Source: Nostoc desertorum CM1-VF14 (GTDB lineage Bacteria; Cyanobacteriota; Cyanobacteriia; Cyanobacteriales; Nostocaceae). Taken from it: DNA of 64,000 nucleotides. A program made the translations under genes and the position numbers. Below, piece after piece: positions 36,601 through 44,376 of the stretch. Positions within the stretch are counted from its first letter, which is position 1. Every line of letters starts with the position of its first letter. The notes beneath the pieces are model-generated. The model was given only the letters and a program-made list of their open reading frames with translations. It made no database searches and was not told the DNA's origin. The stretch covers positions 1 to 64,000 of the forward strand of contig JAHHHR010000040.1 in assembly GCA_019359245.1 (NCBI GenBank). Direction: 5' to 3'.

Positions 36601-36811
36601 TAATATGAGCATAACGTTGCAACCATCCAGCTTTTATCATTCCGGTATTGGTGCGAGGTAGTAGCTCAGAAATTAATAAATACTCATAAGCAGTTACACC
36701 TTGGAGTGACCTAAAATTGAGTTGCACTAGGTGTAAGTCTATACCACTACTCTTGACTAATTCTTTAAGGTGTTGGGGGTGTAAATAGTGCAGATGCATA
36801 GGGAAAGGCAC
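33653..36811 (-). CDS. Plasmid-type replication protein, CyRepA1 family
   Basis: A 1052-residue primase-helicase of the cyanobacterial CyRepA1 group, known as the replication initiator of plasmids such as pDU1. A DUF3854/Toprim-like domain (about 110-290) has the conserved glutamate E171 (LILCEGVKKA) and D230 (ICFDFETQ). A helicase domain follows with Walker A AKGTGKTT (K340) and Walker B VILDEVEQ (D433-E434). The frame is intact. The C-terminal half is helical and basic. Neighbours are housekeeping chromosomal genes, so this is either a chromosomal copy from plasmid integration or domesticated. No partition or transfer gene is adjacent. Confidence 0.88.
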   Translation of the reverse strand: MPFPMHLHYLHPQHLKELVKSSGIDLHLVQLNFRSLQGVTAYEYLLISELLPRTNTGMIKAGWLQRYAHITEGGWWCSALDPLNNWQMMEWGCFKPNQPRQNHNGKSIKYEHPPGTPTRVFCLRVTLQVWQQVAARYNLVIPDNITTTADGEAEGFWQWVMQYNIPLILCEGVKKAATLLTQGYVAIAIPGITSGYRVVKDEFGKVTRRQLVPDLAAFAMTKRSFYICFDFETQPKTIAAVNNAISQLGCLFQQKNCTVKVIELPGIEKGVDEFIVAKGATSFDKVYRQSVDLEIYLAQTKPHTELSIPAALTLNRPYISEIPFPTSGLVGVKSAKGTGKTTALQAVVQQAKIRNQPVLLITHRILLGRFLCEKIGIQWGTHKEDADKKIDKKLTPAPPILRSLSPQQSLGLCVDSIWKLNPENWRGAIVILDEVEQSLWHLLNSNTCKHKRVKILKLFQQLISTVLTTGGLVIAQDADLSDVSLEYLQGLAGIKLTPWVVLNQWKPQHGWDVTFYDSPNPTPLIHQLELDLLAGRKCYVTTDSRAGRYSCETIERYLKERLQKLRRQFPKTLVVSSHTTNTPGHEAVDFIAAINQKISEYDGVFVTPSLGTGISIDVQHFDRVYGIFQGVIPDSEARQALARVRDDVPRVVWCAKRGIGLIGSGSTNYRLLSDWYQENQKENLALLSPLHKIDVDLPLVHDPIHLRTWAKLSARVNASIRLYRQSMQDGLTADGHQIQMRSNAVHNNIIRDLRLAFLATDADDLATRRRLILEIVKVQKDWAQSRQKSKEIKRKIKEIKQQNQLSVATAVANAKNIDYVEYEQLLVKHSLTDGERNQINKYVLRQRYGVEVTPWLKLQDEQGYYRQLLIHYYLTHESEYFHVRDQQEWHQQLSWGEGKVFLPDLKTYTLKVEAMRALGMLQFLEVEREFTEVNPDLILLKNIVFQHSKHIKRALGINLVGEKEQVSAIKILSRLLNLLGLKLKRVNEVYQIDLETLYDGREKIFAVWHQRDELMLAHVKSVGYELPEYSSDWKLEIIQPKAYVAVANILNS

Positions 36812-37366
36812 GAAGGTAAGTCAATGAGATTAAAACATTAACATGCATCTGCTTTTTTTCTATAAGAGAGATTGCGAGGCTTTCATGATCCTTTTTTTAC
36901 TTCGTTATGGGAGACACATCGGTTCGGACTCTAGTAAGTTATTCTGCCTATTAGATCCCCGAAGTAATAATTTTGTATTGTGATATTTGTTCGCTATTAA
37001 TTTTTATTTATCAGTAAATTTTTCTGTTAAGGAGTGCGATCGCTATAGGGTAACATCTTCATCTACTTAAGCAAAAATTTCACACTGAGCATCCACCTGT
37101 TACCACGCCTCATGTTTGGGGTGTGGCATCTCTGATGAATCAAGATAAAAACCTCACTCCAAAGTTGCCTAACAAAGGTTTGAGATAGCCAAGGTTATTA
37201 ATTTTTCTTTCGCAAACAAGACTAATACAGATACCTTGACGTAATACTTTTACTCAAGTAGCACGGTAACTTAAAATTTTGATTGGAGGTAAAATAGACA
37301 ACAACTTTCCAAACAAGTTCAATCTGCTTTATAAACCCTTTGCTTTTAGTTCCCAATGTAGGAAAT
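36812..37366. other. Region upstream of the CyRepA1 gene
   Basis: About 555 bases without a gene. A plasmid origin would be expected here if the replicon were still active. I see no iterons; only an isolated hairpin CCACGCC...GGTGTGG near 37103-37126 and AT-rich DNA around 36960-37040. Confidence 0.45.
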
Positions 37367-37867
37367 ATGGCTTTATACTTTTTGAGTATACCGTGTGCTT
37401 GTTTCATTACTGGCTATTTTTTATTAAAAAAAAATAATAATGAAATTTCGCATTTAGTAGCTGTATTTGCAGCTATCAGCCTAATTTTGGGTTTAATATT
37501 AGCTCCTTGGCAGATTTTACTTCTACTATTAATTCTTATTCTTATCAGTACAAGCTACGAATACTACACAAGCATGGTGGTAAACAGGGAAATACAATAT
37601 CCGCAACAGCCAATTCCCAAATTTGAACCAGATTATAAGTTAATCTACCGTGGGGCTTCCTATAGTGCCGACCTTAATACCAAACCAGATGTAGTAACCC
37701 TAGCATTAGTAAGCCATAAATTGAGCTTTAGGGGATCTACTTATTTTGTTTGCACTGATCCTAATGCCCAATCGACTGGAATAATTACATCGCAAATAAA
37801 TTATAAATTGAGCTTTAGGGGAAGCACCTATTCTATAAATAGAACTGCACATAGAGAAATTAAATAG
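37367..37867 (+). CDS. DUF4278 membrane protein
   Basis: A 166-residue protein from ATG 37367, which has GGAAAT just before it (a TTG 27 bases earlier is less likely). Two membrane helices (about 3-20 and 30-65) are followed by three copies of the DUF4278 motif, L-x-(Y/F)-RG-(A/S)-(S/T)-Y: KLIYRGASY, KLSFRGSTY and again KLSFRGSTY. These short repeats are common in cyanobacteria, function unknown. It is divergent from the CyRepA1 gene. Confidence 0.82.
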   Translation: MALYFLSIPCACFITGYFLLKKNNNEISHLVAVFAAISLILGLILAPWQILLLLLILILISTSYEYYTSMVVNREIQYPQQPIPKFEPDYKLIYRGASYSADLNTKPDVVTLALVSHKLSFRGSTYFVCTDPNAQSTGIITSQINYKLSFRGSTYSINRTAHREIK

Positions 37868-37995
37868 CGAAGAATGTAACGAAAGTGGCTCAAATTATTT
37901 GTAAAGTCATACCTAATTCAAAGCTGGCAAAAAAGCCTACTCTGTAAGATAGGGGCTATAAGTTACACTATTCAGTAAAAAGCCTGGCTGTAAAC

Positions 37996-38277
37996 ATGGA
38001 TTCTCTCAAAGACAAGATTTTAGAGAAACTAGAACACCTCCCAAAAAATGCACAGCAGGAAGTTCTAGATTTTGTTGAGTTTTTAGAGTGGAGTAAAGAG
38101 AATCGGCAAAAATTTAAGTTATCTATAGTTGGTGAAGAATCTGATATAGGATGGCTAAAAAGCGACTTATCAAATTTGGCTAGCTATGAACCCTATGATT
38201 GGCAACCAGGAAAATTAGATAAGGGTTTGCCTATTAAATATATTTCTGAGATGGAAGTAGTAATTGTTGAAGAATGA
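37996..38277 (+). CDS. DUF2281 antitoxin-like protein
   Basis: A 93-residue protein with the DUF2281 start MDSLKDKILEKLEHLPKNAQQEVLDFVEFL. Such proteins are often the antitoxin of type II pairs, followed by an overlapping toxin gene. Here the stop codon overlaps an ATG (ATGA at 38274-38277), as expected, but that second frame ends after seven codons. The partner gene therefore seems to be lost, leaving an orphan antitoxin. Confidence 0.82.
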   Translation: MDSLKDKILEKLEHLPKNAQQEVLDFVEFLEWSKENRQKFKLSIVGEESDIGWLKSDLSNLASYEPYDWQPGKLDKGLPIKYISEMEVVIVEE

Positions 38278-38297
38278 CAATTGCCCTTTATTATTAA
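38274..38297 (+). pseudogene. Truncated overlapping frame after DUF2281, probable toxin remnant
   Basis: ATG overlapping the DUF2281 stop starts MTIALYY and then TAA. Overlap by ATGA is the usual coupling in antitoxin-toxin pairs. Nothing further downstream reads as a toxin; the chlB relic begins 24 bases on. Confidence 0.3.
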
Positions 38298-38320
38298 AAA
38301 TTGCTAACTCGTAAGCCTAC

Positions 38321-38384
38321 GCTCCGAGAGTTTACTGGGCGGCGTACAATGCCTCAGCGTTGATTTCTTTGAAACCGCGATCGC
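38321..38384 (-). pseudogene. Relic of the chlB 3' end
   Basis: These 64 bases match the 3' end of intact chlB (39395-39458) at 58 positions without gaps. In the same frame they encode DRGFKEINAEALYAAQ then a stop, against DRGFKEINAEVLYAAKEAVGA in ChlB. Sequence similarity ends sharply at the HIP1 octamer GCGATCGC. It is a partial direct repeat, about 1.07 kb from the original. Confidence 0.8.
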
Positions 38385-38483
38385 AATTAATTTTCTTGGT
38401 GCTGCATTAGATTTATATTCTGTTAGGTGAAATCATTGCTGAATAGCACGTAAAACTTCTAAATTTTTTTCGTGGACTATCAG

Positions 38484-38846
38484 TTAAGCATAGATAGTAT
38501 GCAAAGAGTCTAATTCATTAGTATCAGTTACAACTTTACGTAATGTTTCACTGAAATAGAAAACTTCATAGTTGGGTGCAAGTTCTTTTTGCAGTCGCTT
38601 CCACAAGCTAATTCCTTCTGCTTCAAAAGCCGTTTTAGCCTCTAAACTGGGAAAACCTGAGGAATTAGGATCTTCCCAGTTCAACTTTGCATCATAAACT
38701 TCAGCCCATTTTTCCAAACGGCTAATAGTTTCTTGACTTAATGGCATTATCTCTGGATCAATATCTCCAGCTTTATCGGAACTAGCCCACCATAGTGGGT
38801 AGCATCCATAATCAGCCATGAGTTTGATTTTTTCTGCCATAGTCAC
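38484..38846 (-). CDS. Immunity-like protein of a toxin/immunity pair
   Basis: A 120-residue acidic soluble protein, MTMAEKIKLMADYGCYPLWW at its start, then LPLSQETISRLEKWAEVYDAKLNWEDP-type sequence and LAPNYEVFYF. I recognise the pattern as a small family often found next to toxin-like genes in cyanobacteria, but have no function from structure. It starts 9 bases after the stop of the toxin-like gene, and acidic small partners in this position are typical of immunity proteins. That role is inferred. Confidence 0.65.
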   Translation of the reverse strand: MTMAEKIKLMADYGCYPLWWASSDKAGDIDPEIMPLSQETISRLEKWAEVYDAKLNWEDPNSSGFPSLEAKTAFEAEGISLWKRLQKELAPNYEVFYFSETLRKVVTDTNELDSLHTIYA

Positions 38847-38855
38847 TTCACCGAA

Positions 38856-39236
38856 TTATGAGGAAGTTCTGGGATTAGCGCCCACGATATATCCATTATC
38901 ACTTACAGTCACACAGATGTATTGGGTTTTGCCATTAAAATTAACTTCATAAATAGTGCGAGTTTTTTTCCTTCCTTGATAACCAATTATTTTACCTTGG
39001 GTTACTGCGGTGATAATTGCATCTGGTATCTGGTTTGGCTCGATTCCCTTATCTGCAAACTCTAAAAAATGTTTTTCCAATATATGTTGCAGTCCTGCTT
39101 CCGCATTCCCCTCTTTTAAAAATACGATTTTGCCATCAGCTTGCCTGGCAATCCGCACAACTTTTTCTGGACTGTGCTTAATACCAGTCTGACACAGTGC
39201 CGCAAACAATGCCGCTTTGTCATCGTTCATATTCAA
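38856..39236 (-). CDS. Orphan polymorphic-toxin-like domain (BECR-fold RNase candidate)
   Basis: A 126-residue protein resembling the C-terminal toxin tip of large secreted or contact-dependent toxins. It has the early EGNAEAGLQHILEKH block with two histidines, then IPDAIITAVTQGKIIGYQG, and RTIYEVNFNGKTQYICVTV ending in GYIVGANP. This layout is typical of ribonuclease-like toxin tips. No delivery domain, secretion signal or leader is attached. The neighbouring small acidic gene fits as immunity. The start may be M1 or M3. Confidence 0.65.
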   Translation of the reverse strand: MNMNDDKAALFAALCQTGIKHSPEKVVRIARQADGKIVFLKEGNAEAGLQHILEKHFLEFADKGIEPNQIPDAIITAVTQGKIIGYQGRKKTRTIYEVNFNGKTQYICVTVSDNGYIVGANPRTSS

Positions 39237-39326
39237 TTTAGTTATTTTAAATAGTTATTGAAAGAAATATATAAAAATTAATATTAAATCTATGATATTT
39301 CATAATTTAATTTTTATCACTAAAGC

Positions 39327-39364
39327 AAAAAAATAGGGTAAAGAGTATACATAACTCCTTACCC
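39327..39364 (-). terminator. Terminator after chlB
   Basis: On the minus strand GGGTAAGGAGT / ACTCTTTACCC (11 bp, one mispair) with a 7-base loop is followed by TATTTTTTT. It starts 26 bases after the chlB stop, and separates chlB from the toxin-like pair. Confidence 0.8.
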
Positions 39365-39390
39365 CTCAATCTTCTCGATTAACCGCTAAT

Positions 39391-40917
39391 CTAAGCTCCG
39401 ACAGCTTCCTTCGCGGCGTACAATACCTCAGCGTTGATTTCTTTGAAACCGCGATCGCGGGCAAATTTCTCAGTATTACGCTTCACTTTACCGCGAACAA
39501 ATCCAGGAATCTTATTCAATTCTGCTTGACCATCTTTTGTCCAATTCAAATCAGAATCAGCAGAAATTCCCCTAGTAATTACTTCTTTGGTATCATGACC
39601 ACCGAAGATTTCTAATAGGTGATCTTCCATTCCCAAAGTGAAAGAATTGTAGATCAAATCTGTAATCTGATTTGTGCCTTCATAACCCATAAATGGTTTG
39701 TAACCAATGGGGAAGTTTTGGACATGGATTGGTGCTGCAATTACGCCGCAAGGAATATCCAAACGTTTACCAACGTGACGTTCCATTTGGGTGCCGAAAA
39801 TGGCAGAGGGTTCGACACGAGCGATCGCATCCCCAATTTCACCATGATCTTCGGAGATTAGCACTTCATCGCAATACTCGCTAACCTGTTCGCGGAACCA
39901 GTCTGCATCATATTTGCAGTAGGTTCCAGCCCAAACAACATGAATCCCCATTTCTCGGGACAGAATCTTGGTGATGGCGGCGGCGTGAGTATTATCACCA
40001 AAGACTACAGCTTTTTTGCCAGTCAAGTTTTGACAGTCAATCGAACGGGAGAACCAAGCAGCCTGAGAGACATGCAAGGTTTGCTCATTGATGAAGTTTT
40101 CGTAGTCAACTTCTGCACCTTGAGCGTTAATTACCTGCTGAATCTTGCGAATACAACGGGCAGTTTCCACTACACCCATTGGAGTAATGTCTATATAAGG
40201 TGTGCCAAATTGTTCTTCCAGGTAACGTGCTGTGGTCAAACCGAGTTCACGGTAAGGCACTAGGTTAAACCAGGCTTGGGACATCTTTTTCAAGTCATTC
40301 ACCGAAGCACCTTCGGGAATTAAGGTATTTACCTCAATACCCAAGTCAGCCATCAGCCGTTTCAGTTCGGTGCAGTCGTGATTGTTGTGGAAACCAAGGG
40401 TAGTGGTACCGATAATGTTCACCGAGGGCTTCGCAGTTTTACCCTGTGCCAATTCGCCCCGCTTTCGGGCTTTTTCAATGTAATATTGGACAATTTGATC
40501 TAAAGTGCGATCGGCGGCTTGCAGTTCGTTGTAGCGGTAGTGGTTCACATCCGCCAGCATTACGTCTCCTTTCGCTTCCAACTGCGCCCGTTCGACAAAG
40601 TTGTGCAAATCCTCTTGCAAAATGCTGGAGGTGCAGGTGGGAGTTAACACAATCAAATCTGGGTGTTCCTCGGCATCCTTGCGGATGATGTTATCTACCA
40701 CCTTCTCTTGGGAGCCGCGTGCCAAAACGTTGCGATCGACGACACTGGTTGTCACCGGAGTAAAATCCCTCTCCCGCGATAGCATGGAGCGCATGACGTT
40801 AAAGTAGTCATCGCCAATGGGAGCGTGCATAATCGCATGAACATTTTTAAAAGAACTAGCGATTCGCAGAGTGCCGATGTGGGCTGGTCCAGCATACATC
40901 CAGTAAGCCAATTTCAT
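39391..40917 (-). CDS. chlB: Light-independent protochlorophyllide reductase subunit B
   Basis: ChlB pairs with ChlN as the catalytic NB component of the dark enzyme that reduces protochlorophyllide, with electrons from ChlL. The 508-residue length and sequence are typical: MKLAYWMYAGPAHIGTLRIA start, PTCTSSILQEDL with the cluster-binding cysteine, and the nitrogenase-like GYEGTNQITDL. ATG 40917 is chosen, with AGGGAGA upstream. chlL and chlN are not adjacent. A 64-base relic of its 3' end lies 1 kb downstream. Confidence 0.97.
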   Translation of the reverse strand: MKLAYWMYAGPAHIGTLRIASSFKNVHAIMHAPIGDDYFNVMRSMLSRERDFTPVTTSVVDRNVLARGSQEKVVDNIIRKDAEEHPDLIVLTPTCTSSILQEDLHNFVERAQLEAKGDVMLADVNHYRYNELQAADRTLDQIVQYYIEKARKRGELAQGKTAKPSVNIIGTTTLGFHNNHDCTELKRLMADLGIEVNTLIPEGASVNDLKKMSQAWFNLVPYRELGLTTARYLEEQFGTPYIDITPMGVVETARCIRKIQQVINAQGAEVDYENFINEQTLHVSQAAWFSRSIDCQNLTGKKAVVFGDNTHAAAITKILSREMGIHVVWAGTYCKYDADWFREQVSEYCDEVLISEDHGEIGDAIARVEPSAIFGTQMERHVGKRLDIPCGVIAAPIHVQNFPIGYKPFMGYEGTNQITDLIYNSFTLGMEDHLLEIFGGHDTKEVITRGISADSDLNWTKDGQAELNKIPGFVRGKVKRNTEKFARDRGFKEINAEVLYAAKEAVGA

Positions 40918-41196
40918 GTTTGTGTTCTCCCTTTTCAATAGAAATAACACGGAGTCCGATAAGAGTGGACTATAAGTGCTTGATTATTATTAAATCGTTT
41001 CTGATTGTCTCAAAAGTTGTATCCCTGATGAAGTGAAGACTTGTAAGGATTTTAGCTGTGTTGTGTAGGCGTAGGCATCGCTAAAACCTTGTTCCTGATT
41101 GGAATCTAGCTTCTGAATTTAATAATATTACTGTTGCTTTTTTAAAATAAATCTTAATTTTTCGGCAAATTTGGTTTCAAGGTAGGGCTGTGTATT

Positions 41197-41219
41197 ATAC
41201 CAATTCTGTATGAAGATGC
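41197..41219. repeat. 23-bp dispersed repeat, copy 2
   Basis: Identical over 23 bases to 26689-26711. Here it is not followed by the GTCCCC inverted repeat, so the repeat and the MITE-like element are independent. Confidence 0.75.
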
Positions 41220-41393
41220 GCTAAATCATATTTAAGTACAAGAAAGAAGAAAGAAAAACGTAGACGCGGAGAGGCTTCCCGCAGGGTAGGACACTAAGAA
41301 AGAAGTTAAAAGGGTTTGGCGTAGCCTGACAAAGAAATAGTATTAACTATCACCAAGAAACTTATAAAATTTATATACAACTTCCCAAAGAAC

Positions 41394-41420
41394 ACAAACA
41401 TCCTCTGAGAGGATGTTTGT
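41394..41420. repeat. Perfect 12-bp hairpin downstream of the cyclophilin gene
   Basis: ACAAACATCCTC and its exact complement are separated by TGA. It lies about 120 bases past the cyclophilin stop (minus strand). No T run follows on either strand, so it is not a standard terminator; a Rho-type or bidirectional stop is possible. Confidence 0.6.
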
Positions 41421-41541
41421 AAAGAATCAGGTTGTAGTATCAATATCCCCCTAAGCCTCTTTAAACAAGGGAAAAAGGGAGAATAATACTAGTGCAATTT
41501 GTTCATTCGAGGGAGTACAAATTAACTTAGAGAGGTGTTAA

Positions 41542-42111
41542 TTACTGTCTAAAAATTTCTACTTTCTCTAACACTACGTCTTGATTAGGGCGATCTCTTG
41601 TTGTAGGTACATTGGCGATGCGGTTAACTATATCCATACCTTCGACAACTTTACCAAAAACACTGTGTTTGCGGTCAAGATGAGGCGTTGGCCCTTCTGT
41701 AATGAACCATTGCGAACCATTAGTACCGCGTCCTGCATTTGCCATTGAGAGGATACCTGCACTAGAGTGTTTCAATTCAGGATGAAACTCATCTTCAAAT
41801 TGATATCCTGGACCACCAGTACCCCAACGGTTAGCCATATCTGGATAACGAGCCAGGGGATCGCCACACTGAATCATAAAATCAGGGATGACTCGGTGAA
41901 AGCGAACTCCATCGTAGGCAGGAGTCCCTTTCTGAGATTGACCTGTTTTAGGGTCTTTCCAGTCGATTGTCCCGGTTGCTAAACCTACAAAGTTTTTGAC
42001 GGTGTTGGGGGTTTTGTCTTCCTCCAAACGAACTATAATTTGACCCAAGGAAGTAATTAAACGAGCATGCAATGTGCCATCACCGGGAATATTAATTTCT
42101 GGAAAATCCAT
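41542..42111 (-). CDS. Cyclophilin-type peptidyl-prolyl isomerase
   Basis: A 189-residue cytoplasmic cyclophilin (no signal peptide). The catalytic arginine motif is RFHRVIPDFMIQ, followed by CGDP where GGDP is usual, then MANAGRGTNGSQWFIT and LDRKHSVFGKV with the active-site Trp, Phe and His positions. An insert DWKDPKTGQSQKG near residue 50 is common in cyanobacterial forms. It appears to be a single-gene unit. Confidence 0.94.
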   Translation of the reverse strand: MDFPEINIPGDGTLHARLITSLGQIIVRLEEDKTPNTVKNFVGLATGTIDWKDPKTGQSQKGTPAYDGVRFHRVIPDFMIQCGDPLARYPDMANRWGTGGPGYQFEDEFHPELKHSSAGILSMANAGRGTNGSQWFITEGPTPHLDRKHSVFGKVVEGMDIVNRIANVPTTRDRPNQDVVLEKVEIFRQ

Positions 42112-42231
42112 GAGCTATCCTATGAATGAAAACTGCTAGTATTTGACCTACGATAAGCTTATCAGCATTCAAGTTACAGGTTTACAGATTACGAAAAAAC
42201 TGAGCCAAGGAAACTTTAGAAAACGAATATT

Positions 42232-44214
42232 TTACTCGGGTAAATTAATCGCTGGATTATGGCTAAAGAATCCTCTAGGGATTAGCTTAAAGCCAACTCG
42301 GTGAACAGGCATCACAGGCCAATCTTCCGATCGCGGAACATGAGTTACGCCCATTGTGTACCACAGCACGATATCTTCACCCGTCAAAGATTCATCGTCT
42401 GCAATATATTTTGGTAAACCCTGTCCTGGTTGAGTTTGGTTGGGATAATCGCCGCCAGCATGAAGTTCAGCAGGTTTATATTTTGTTACCCAGACGTGGT
42501 GAGTGGCAAATTCTGCCTTTTGATGGATGTTTGAGCCTTCCACAGGGAAAAATATGGAGTTTCCACCAGGCATCAGCATATATCCAGGTGCAGCCCCTAG
42601 CGTATTTTTCTTATCTGCACTAACAATCATCCATTCCCGACTGCTTTTAATATCTAAATCGCGGACAGCAGCCGTTTCTTTTGCTAGGGGATCTTCTGTA
42701 ATTGCGATCGCATTTCCTAAAGGATTTTTCTCATCCATTGGTAAAGTTTTGACATTCATTTCCATCACAGAATTAGCCTTACCATCAACATCGAAATCCA
42801 GGCGATAGTTGAAAAAGTGTTGGTGATTTACCCCCACAATGTTTTTTGCAATTAATCGACCATAGGAATCTTCAGCAGATTGCTTTTGGGCAGATGTTCC
42901 CTGCGCCAGTATAATACCCGTTAATTCATTTTGGACTTCTAAAGTCCCATCCTGGTGAAATATCCAATTAAGACTGTAATCATAGTTGTCAATCGCCACC
43001 GTCATCGACATGACTAGTTCTCGACTGCGACGGACATCATTACGCTGAGTATTATACTCATAATGCTTCCAAAGCATTCCGTTATCGCGTTCATAAATAC
43101 CAATAACTCCTGGTATCTTATAAGGTTCTCCTTGCTCATTAGCAAACACAGCATCTAGCAAAAGACCGTTTTCGGGAATTTCCTTACCTAACTCCATTGT
43201 GGTTGCTAGGGAACCAAAGTTGTATTCTCCAACATCAAAGGCATTCCTAAATGACCAAGTAGGCTCAGGATTACCATAAGGTACTACCATTTCTGATAGG
43301 CTAGCGCGGTATAAAACTGGTCGAATATTTTCCCCATCCTTGTGCGTCACTTGGTACAGCATTAATCCATTACGGGGATGCATTAAATAGCGAAACTTCC
43401 AACCTTGCCAGCTAATTTCATTACTGTTGATCTGGAAACTTGCACCATTTTGTTGCAGAATCTTCAAGGCTTTAGGCGCTGAAAGTAATTTACCCAAGGA
43501 CTTTACATCATAGTTCCAGTTTTCTTTAGAGAAAGGTACGTTTCCTCTATCAACAAAACTGGCGATTTTATCCGTGTTTAAATTGACTGTTGCTACGACT
43601 CCTTCAATGGGACTACCGTAATAGTTCCAGTATTGGCCCTTATAGTAAGATAAGGCTCGACAAAGACGATTACCTGTTGCTTCTTCCTGTTTACTTAGAA
43701 TTCCTGGGGGCCAACAACTAATTTTGACTTGATCAAAATCGGTAATTCCCCGCCTTTGCATCGCTTTTTGCCATCGGGAATCGGCTTTGACTACCTGAGT
43801 TGCTAGTTGATATTCTGAATTAACGATCGCAGGTTGAACAGAGGATATTTCTTTCCAAGAACTTAAGGTTTTGCTTGTTAGATCAACAATTCCTTCATAT
43901 GTTTTATTTAGCGATCGCTCGTAGATTACCAAAAAAGCATTTCGCCCAAAAGCTTTACCAGGTGTAAAATTTAGAACTTCTTCTTTATCTGGTTCTTGTA
44001 AAGCAATAAGTGGAAAAGCTGCCATTTCGCTCAAAGTTTTTTCTCTTTTGATAACCGAAACAGCTGTACTAATTTCTACCTCAGTTAGCGAAGTGATAGG
44101 ATGAGAAATCGAAGGCTGTTGAGCCGTTAATATTCCCATCAGTCTTAGTGAGATAGAAACGACGACAATAATGGCAATAGCTAGCCACAAAAAACGCTTT
44201 AGCCGCTTAATCAT
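42232..44214 (-). CDS. Copper amine oxidase, membrane-anchored
   Basis: Oxidises primary amines to aldehydes with release of ammonia and hydrogen peroxide. The 660 residues start with a membrane helix (about 8-25), so the enzyme probably faces the periplasm. The catalytic base is D327 (AFDVGEYNFG). The cofactor tyrosine is Y411 in NYDY, to be turned to topaquinone. Copper ligands are H464 and H466 (VNHQHF) and H638 (MPVHRVGF). All key residues are present, so it should be active. It stands alone. Confidence 0.94.
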   Translation of the reverse strand: MIKRLKRFLWLAIAIIVVVSISLRLMGILTAQQPSISHPITSLTEVEISTAVSVIKREKTLSEMAAFPLIALQEPDKEEVLNFTPGKAFGRNAFLVIYERSLNKTYEGIVDLTSKTLSSWKEISSVQPAIVNSEYQLATQVVKADSRWQKAMQRRGITDFDQVKISCWPPGILSKQEEATGNRLCRALSYYKGQYWNYYGSPIEGVVATVNLNTDKIASFVDRGNVPFSKENWNYDVKSLGKLLSAPKALKILQQNGASFQINSNEISWQGWKFRYLMHPRNGLMLYQVTHKDGENIRPVLYRASLSEMVVPYGNPEPTWSFRNAFDVGEYNFGSLATTMELGKEIPENGLLLDAVFANEQGEPYKIPGVIGIYERDNGMLWKHYEYNTQRNDVRRSRELVMSMTVAIDNYDYSLNWIFHQDGTLEVQNELTGIILAQGTSAQKQSAEDSYGRLIAKNIVGVNHQHFFNYRLDFDVDGKANSVMEMNVKTLPMDEKNPLGNAIAITEDPLAKETAAVRDLDIKSSREWMIVSADKKNTLGAAPGYMLMPGGNSIFFPVEGSNIHQKAEFATHHVWVTKYKPAELHAGGDYPNQTQPGQGLPKYIADDESLTGEDIVLWYTMGVTHVPRSEDWPVMPVHRVGFKLIPRGFFSHNPAINLPE

Positions 44215-44376
44215 CTTTTACATTCTTACAAAAGACGTATAGTTATCTATTTCTAAGCCAAAGCTTGAAACCCGATAAATTAAGCAGCTAAAGCCAAATT
44301 AATTTGTTAACAATTAGGGGAACTGGGGACTAGTGAAAAGTTTATTCCCCCATACCCCATGCCCCATGTCCTTAAT

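Larger units (their letters stand above)
40918..41541. other. Region between chlB and the cyclophilin gene
   Basis: About 620 bases with no gene. It contains the second copy of the 23-bp repeat (41197-41219), GC-rich dispersed units (41260-41330, e.g. GGCTTCCCGCAGGGTAGG) and the perfect hairpin at 41394. The chlB promoter should lie near 40930-41000; a short GTCC-GGAC hairpin is present there but no clear boxes. Confidence 0.55.

Noticed and set aside
37222..37407. 61-codon minus-strand frame overlapping the DUF4278 start
   Set aside because: Overlaps a better-supported gene and has no recognisable features.
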